The notes under the pieces: generated by a model
Told to the model about the DNA's origin: nothing
The model's input: only the letters and a program-made list of their open reading frames with translations
Database searches by the model: none
Assembly: GCA_964536565.1 (NCBI GenBank)
Contig: CAZHXK010000028.1
Location: 1-16,393 of the forward strand
Direction: 5' to 3'
Source of the DNA: GCA-002688135 sp964536565
GTDB taxonomy: Bacteria > Patescibacteriota > Patescibacteriia > Magasanikbacterales > GCA-002688135
DNA: 16,393 nt
Position numbers and translations under genes: made by a program
Part shown: piece after piece, positions 13,085 to 16,393 of the stretch
Layout: each line of letters starts with the position of its first letter
Position numbering within the stretch: the first letter of the stretch is position 1

Positions 13085-13110
13085 AACCACCCAGGAAGGG
13101 TGGTTTTTTT
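13085..13110 (+). terminator. coaD fusion gene terminator
   Basis: AACCACCC (13085-13092), loop AGGAA, GGGTGGTT (13098-13105) and a T tract. It abuts the stop of the convergent gene. Confidence 0.92.
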
Positions 13111-13111
13111 A

Positions 13112-13900
13112 TTACTCTCTTTCTCTTTGTAGTCGCTCTCGACGACGTGGCGGTTCATCAGCGTGTGCTTCCTGTCGCAGTTTGAGTAGAGATGATTGCG
13201 GTCTTTTGAATTTTCGCTGTAGTTTTATACCGATCGCTTCGATTTTTTCATCTGAACTTTTTCCGAATACGGAAATTCTATCGTCTACTTGTGGTACGTA
13301 GTCTGGGTGTTTTTTTGTTTTGTTTGTAATGATGATTTCGTATTCTTCATCATTGCGTGTTTCCATTTCAAATCCATCTTCTTCAATTTCTGTGATTGTT
13401 CCGACGAATAATTGTGCCGGTTTGTGTTCTTGAGCTTTTCTATATAGAGGTGCGGCCATGTTAAATTTTCCGGCTTTAATTCTGTTTTCTACTTTTTCAT
13501 GGAATGATGTTTTGGCTACTGCTAAACCTCCGATGGCTGAAAAGAGTACGATAATACTAGTCGATGCAACGATTGGCTTGTGATAGGCGAATCGGTATTT
13601 TTGGATAAGGGTCGCAAGGATGCCAATCAGTAGTAGGCCGAGTCCGACGATGATCCAAGGGAGTGAGGTAATGAAGTGAAGGATACCGCGTGAGCCATGT
13701 TCAGTTAGTTCCCAGGCTTCTGCGAGCTCTGTCATGAACAGAATAAAGCTGCCGATAAACAGTACGGTGAGTGCGACAAAGACGATGGCGATAATGGATA
13801 AAATTGATTTGCTCAGGAAAAAACGTTTTGAGTGCATCTGAACATCGCCATCTTTGATGGTTTTCATGATGTTCTTTTTGATGTCTTTATTTTTGTCCAT
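13112..13900 (-). CDS. membrane protein downstream of ECF sigma factor
   Basis: A 262-residue protein with a basic N-terminus, three hydrophobic spans (about 34-57, 74-98 and 108-128) and a C-terminal soluble part. In it, residues about 162-226 alternate in a beta-rich, OB-like pattern (LFVGTITEIEEDGFEMETRN, YVPQVDDRISVFGK). The tail is Arg/Glu-rich. It starts 4 nt after the sigma-factor stop, so the two genes are coexpressed. In ECF systems the gene after the sigma factor often encodes its membrane anti-sigma factor, but I see no zinc-binding anti-sigma motif (HxxxCxxC), so that role is only possible. No homologue with known function is recognised. Confidence 0.78.
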   Translation of the reverse strand: MDKNKDIKKNIMKTIKDGDVQMHSKRFFLSKSILSIIAIVFVALTVLFIGSFILFMTELAEAWELTEHGSRGILHFITSLPWIIVGLGLLLIGILATLIQKYRFAYHKPIVASTSIIVLFSAIGGLAVAKTSFHEKVENRIKAGKFNMAAPLYRKAQEHKPAQLFVGTITEIEEDGFEMETRNDEEYEIIITNKTKKHPDYVPQVDDRISVFGKSSDEKIEAIGIKLQRKFKRPQSSLLKLRQEAHADEPPRRRERLQRERE

Positions 13901-13904
13901 ACGT

Positions 13905-14591
13905 TTATTTCTTGTCAGCTTTTATCAGTGCGTCATCCTGGAACAACGGAGGAGTGATAGGATTCAGTTTTTTGTTGGTGGGGTTGGTTTCTCTGGATTC
14001 TATCGGCTGCACCTCCAGAATGACAGTTGATGGGGGTTCGTTCTGAGTTGAGCTGTATAGTTCCCTTAACTTTTTCTTTGCGCGGGAGATGCGTACACCG
14101 ACTGTTGAGGTTGGGATATGTAGCACGTCGGAAATACTTTTATAATCCATGTCTTCAAAAAAATATAGAATGAGTGGCTCTCTGTGTGTGGGTTTGAGTT
14201 TATCTAAACATGTGTCGAGCGCATCTTTCAATTCTTTCTCATTCCAAGAGTCGTCAGTTTTTTGTTTCGCAACGGGGTGGGGGAAGAGTGTGTCTGGGTC
14301 GAAGAAGGGGATTGCTTCTTTACCTCTTTTTTTGATGAGATTGATTGCTGTGTTATGGGCAATACGATACAGCCACGGCGAAAATTTTCGCGTGGCGTTG
14401 AAGCTTTGGATATTCGTGTAGGCCTTTATGAATACATCTTGGACGGTATCTTCGGCGTCTTCGTAGGAGTAAAGGAATCGTTTGGTATATCGTTTCATTT
14501 TTGCTTCGTATCGTTCTACGAGAATCCCGAATGCGTCGATGTCGCCTTTTTGCACTGCAATGGCTATGTCTTTGTCTGATTGTTCAGTCAT
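13905..14591 (-). CDS. ECF-type RNA polymerase sigma factor with repeat-encoded C-terminal tail
   Basis: A 228-residue sigma-70 family (ECF) factor. Region 2 lies at about 14-85 (EDAEDTVQDVFIKAY at 44-58, FSPWLYRIAHN at 70-80), and region 4 at about 118-180 (LKPTHREPLILYFFEDMDYKSISDVL and the helix-turn-helix TSTVGVRISRAKKKLRELY). A normal ECF factor would end near residue 182. Residues about 189-221 (STVILEVQPIESRE to KKLNPITPPLFQDDA) are read straight through a palindromic repeat at 13932-14024, so the tail is repeat-derived. It directs transcription of an unknown regulon and heads an operon with the 13112-13900 membrane protein. I see no convincing autoregulated promoter. Confidence 0.92.
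   Translation of the reverse strand: MTEQSDKDIAIAVQKGDIDAFGILVERYEAKMKRYTKRFLYSYEDAEDTVQDVFIKAYTNIQSFNATRKFSPWLYRIAHNTAINLIKKRGKEAIPFFDPDTLFPHPVAKQKTDDSWNEKELKDALDTCLDKLKPTHREPLILYFFEDMDYKSISDVLHIPTSTVGVRISRAKKKLRELYSSTQNEPPSTVILEVQPIESRETNPTNKKLNPITPPLFQDDALIKADKK
13932..14024. repeat. palindromic repeat inside the end of the sigma factor gene
   Basis: Left arm 13932-13967 (GTCATCCTGGA to GATAGGATTCAG) and right arm 13993-14024 (CTGGATTCTATCGGC to CCTCCAGAATGAC), separated by 25 nt. It is the same family as 4444-4812 and 11752-11826, without the GIY-YIG gene. It is translated in frame as the C-terminus of the sigma factor. Confidence 0.88.
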
Positions 14592-14641
14592 AGTGTGTCC
14601 TGTATCTATAATACAATCATGAATACGGTTTTATTACAATT

Positions 14642-14669
14642 AAAAGAGTGCCCGTGTGGGCACTCTTTT
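14642..14669 (-). terminator. strong hairpin, terminator of the 14716 gene
   Basis: A perfect 12-bp stem, AAAAGAGTGCCC (14642-14653) with GGGCACTCTTTT (14658-14669), and a GTGT loop. The T tract is short (TTTTAATT on the minus strand). A second small hairpin, GGGC-CGTA-GCCC, lies next to it at 14672-14683. Confidence 0.7.
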
Positions 14670-14715
14670 GTGGGCCGTAGCCCGGTTGTAGGTTGTTGAT
14701 TAGAGGGTGATGACG

Positions 14716-15342
14716 CTATTGTGGCCGTGCATCATCCCCATGACCATTGCTCCATTTTGCATCGTCAGTCCGCCGAGGGCAGATACGAGTGCGTGCGCTT
14801 GTCGGCCGACGTCGTCGGTGAGGATATGTGTGTAGCGAGATGGTATATGGATAGTCGAGCTCAACTTCGAGGCGTTGCTGTACTTCTTCCTCGGATGAAG
14901 ATGAAGTGATGATGCGTTTTGCCTCCGCCTGCAGTTCTGTGTCGGTCATATTGTAGAATCGTGTTTCTGCGCCTATTGGGCGTGTGAAATAGGTTCCAAA
15001 GCTGAACGTATGAACTGGCTCATCGTCATAAAGTGCAGCTTCGTACTCGTCAGCGAGGTCTGTGTCGATATCGCTCAAAAGCGTACTCTCGAAATCATCC
15101 CACATCTGATTTTTCTCTCGCTCGATTTGTCTGAGTTGGCGTCTGGTGAATCGAGCGTTGGAGATAAGCCAGTATTCGTCGTATGTCAGGAAGCCGCGCG
15201 CGATGCGGAGGGCTTCCTTGGGGTTGCGAATGTGTCGAAATGCAACAGATGGACCTCGCCCACTCGAAGCACTCCATGCGGCATGTGCGATCACGTACTC
15301 GGCGGTGCCTTGCTCGAACTTACGAACATCTGCTTTTTTCAT
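14716..15342 (-). CDS. hypothetical protein, probable frameshift near the 3' end
   Basis: A 208-residue protein starting MKKADVRKF at ATG 15342, with GGAGA 6-7 nt upstream. The first 160 residues are a charged helical protein (TRRQLRQIEREKNQMWDDFESTLL and an acidic stretch) that I do not recognise. After ELDYPYTISLH the listed frame becomes an implausible Arg-rich tail (HRRRRPTSART) up to 14716. The +1 frame instead reads THILTDDVGRQAHALVSALGG and then a Met/Gly-rich end, MQNGAMVMGMMHGHNS, stopping at TAA 14700-14702. The original product probably followed that second frame. The loss could be in the ACACAC stretch near 14840. It is monocistronic with its own promoter. Confidence 0.68.
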   Translation of the reverse strand: MKKADVRKFEQGTAEYVIAHAAWSASSGRGPSVAFRHIRNPKEALRIARGFLTYDEYWLISNARFTRRQLRQIEREKNQMWDDFESTLLSDIDTDLADEYEAALYDDEPVHTFSFGTYFTRPIGAETRFYNMTDTELQAEAKRIITSSSSEEEVQQRLEVELDYPYTISLHTYPHRRRRPTSARTRICPRRTDDAKWSNGHGDDARPQ

Positions 15343-15392
15343 GAAGGTCTCCGGTGGTTTGAGTCGAATGTAAAAAGGTATGATATGGAGAC

Positions 15393-15421
15393 GGAATAGC
15401 ACGAAAACGCTGTTTTGTCAA
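15393..15421 (-). promoter_or_regulatory. promoter of the 15342 gene
   Basis: On the minus strand a perfect TTGACA (15416-15421), a 17-nt spacer and TATTCC (15393-15398). Predicted leader of about 44 nt. Between this promoter and the tRNA terminator (15422-15565) I see no gene or convincing signal. Confidence 0.6.
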
Positions 15422-15565
15422 TGGTAGAATGCCGTGGTTTTGGCTTGATTCAGCTTTATTTGTAATTTTAGAGAACTAATTTTGTTGTGTATTAGGCAAT
15501 ACTTTTGTGCTCATTTTTTATGAGAATATGCTTAATTTGAGCGCGGGTGTGTGTTTATCTATCAA

Positions 15566-15594
15566 ACAAAAAACACGTAGCAGTACTACATGTT
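15566..15594 (-). terminator. tRNA-Ser terminator
   Basis: On the minus strand a 9-bp stem with one wobble pair, AACATGTAG and CTACGTGTT (15572-15594), is followed by a T tract. It begins 4 nt after the tRNA 3' end. Confidence 0.78.
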
Positions 15595-15597
15595 GTT

Positions 15598-15688
<91 letters not shown>

Positions 15689-15698
15689 AGGTGCGAGT

Positions 15699-15727
15699 AT
15701 GGTATATAAAAGTTGATCTCGGATCAA
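15699..15727 (-). promoter_or_regulatory. tRNA-Ser promoter with overlapping inverted repeat
   Basis: On the minus strand TTGATC (15722-15727), a 17-nt spacer and TACCAT (15699-15704), with transcription starting just before the tRNA 5' end. The -35 box is half of a perfect inverted repeat, TTGATC-TCG-GATCAA (15713-15727). Confidence 0.5.
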
Positions 15728-15775
15728 GTGCGGTATTGTGCTTGTTCGATTCCTAATTAACAGGCGTTGTTATGC

Positions 15776-16054
15776 CTATTGCGCTGTGAATTCTCTGATT
15801 CGTTTTAAGAATTCTGGAATGTCGTCTTTGTGGATTTTCATTTCGTGGTAGTCGTCGGCGCTGCCTTGTATTCTGAGGTCTTTACTCAGGTTTGGTCGCT
15901 GCTCATCTGTGTCTGTGGTGTAGCGGCTGACGTATTGGCATTGGCGTTGTAATACAGAGACCGCCATGTCGCCAAATTCCACGAATCTATCTGTGTCGTA
16001 TTCGAGTGCATGTCCCTCGATTTCAATTTTGTTTGAGGGTTGTTCGAATTTCAC
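15776..16054 (-). CDS. hypothetical small protein
   Basis: A 92-residue acidic soluble protein starting with GTG at 16054, 5 nt after the stop of the upstream membrane protein gene, so probably cotranscribed. No motif is recognised. The N-terminal half looks beta-rich (NKIEIEGHALEYDTDRFVEFG) and the end is helical (KDDIPEFLKRIREFTAQ). A weak hairpin (AACAGGC 15759-15765 with GCCTATT 15774-15780) overlaps its stop and may end the transcript, but has no good T tract. Confidence 0.68.
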   Translation of the reverse strand: MKFEQPSNKIEIEGHALEYDTDRFVEFGDMAVSVLQRQCQYVSRYTTDTDEQRPNLSKDLRIQGSADDYHEMKIHKDDIPEFLKRIREFTAQ

Positions 16055-16059
16055 ATGTG

Positions 16060-16393
16060 TTAGTTATGTTGATTAATCTTTGGTGATGCGATGAGTATAC
16101 CTACGATAATCCAAAATAATATCGCGAGGTCGTTTTTGAAATAAGGGACATCGACAAGCCCATGTATTAAAAGTATGAACATGGATATGCCGACGGCGTG
16201 GTAGAAGTATGACGTGCGTGTATCTCTTCGGGAGAGAAGTATGAATACGAAGTAGATGATGATGCCGAAGAAAGCGAGGCAGGCAACGTACTGCTGTCTA
16301 GCAGCGATCTTGAACTTGTTGATGATGCCGGTGCTGGCAACCAAATTGTTGGTCTTCGTTATACTAGTGTTGAAATACCGGCTGGCGCAAATA
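16060..16393 (-). CDS. C-terminal part of a polytopic membrane protein, O-antigen-ligase-like, cut by window
   Basis: The frame is open to the window edge, so the N-terminus lies beyond 16393 and about 110 residues are visible. Hydrophobic spans are seen at YVACLAFFGIIIYFVFILL, FYHAVGISMFILLIHG and LAILFWIIVGILIA. The HGLVDVPYFKNDLAILFW stretch resembles the C-terminal end of O-antigen ligase (Wzy_C)-type proteins common in CPR genomes, which ligate or polymerise cell-surface glycans. With only the end visible, the family call is moderate. The apparent TTG start at 16344 is only the first start-like codon inside the open frame. Confidence 0.7.
   Translation of the reverse strand, partial: ICASRYFNTSITKTNNLVASTGIINKFKIAARQQYVACLAFFGIIIYFVFILLSRRDTRTSYFYHAVGISMFILLIHGLVDVPYFKNDLAILFWIIVGILIASPKINQHN

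Noticed and set aside
11035..13098. Similar CCCAGGA-type hairpin loops at 11033-11046 and 13090-13100
   Set aside because: Both are simple terminator hairpins; the shared bases are too few to call a repeat family.

Overview
The window is a compact bacterial chromosome segment that most resembles a Candidate Phyla Radiation (Patescibacteria) genome. This assignment is inferred from gene content: MacA and MacB encoded as separate small units, a tiny holin-family membrane protein with a two-TM partner, a CoaD fusion, a DUF2680-like secreted protein, many orphan genes, and single-domain GIY-YIG genes tied to palindromic repeats. No marker gene fixes the taxonomy.

Layout. At 1-2872 (+) the 3' part of an ABC exporter overlaps an alpha/beta hydrolase and an unrecognised protein in one operon. 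At 2918-3796 a membrane protein with an acidic tail has its own promoter and terminator. At 3795-5693 (-) lie an endonuclease III with an incomplete Fe-S site, a 369-bp inverted-repeat element carrying a GIY-YIG nuclease gene, a holin-like/two-TM pair, and an acylphosphatase with a probably leaderless mRNA. At 5738-6821 (+) are three small orphan genes, two with likely zinc sites. At 6836-10589 (+) is a MacA-like adaptor, MacB-type ATPase and MacB-type permease operon. At 10598-11018 is a small lipoprotein and at 11063-11638 (-) a secreted helical protein. At 11842-13110 (+) CoaD is fused to a COG4339-like HD domain. At 13112-14591 (-) an ECF sigma factor precedes a membrane protein. At 14700-15421 (-) is an unknown gene with a probable 3' frameshift. 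At 15598-15688 (-) is tRNA-Ser(CGA), and at 15776-16393 (-) a small orphan follows the end of a probable O-antigen-ligase-like protein.

Most transcription units follow one plan: a Rho-independent hairpin, then a perfect TTGACA with a 17-nt spacer and a TATAAT-like -10, then a short leader. In three units the distance from the first base of the -35 box to the start codon is exactly 73 nt.

The most notable structure is a family of palindromic repeats (ends GTCATYCTGGA, inner GATAGRATYCAG). One copy (4444-4812) has a complete GIY-YIG gene, apart from two 1-nt homopolymer deletions, fitted between its two arms. Two other copies (11752-11826 and 13932-14024) have the arms but no gene, like MITE derivatives. 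One of these encodes the C-terminal tail of the sigma factor, and the gene-bearing copy supplies a potential start codon for nth. I infer a minimal GIY-YIG-associated mobile element family. A second, distinct palindromic repeat fills the gap between the MacA-like and MacB-type genes.
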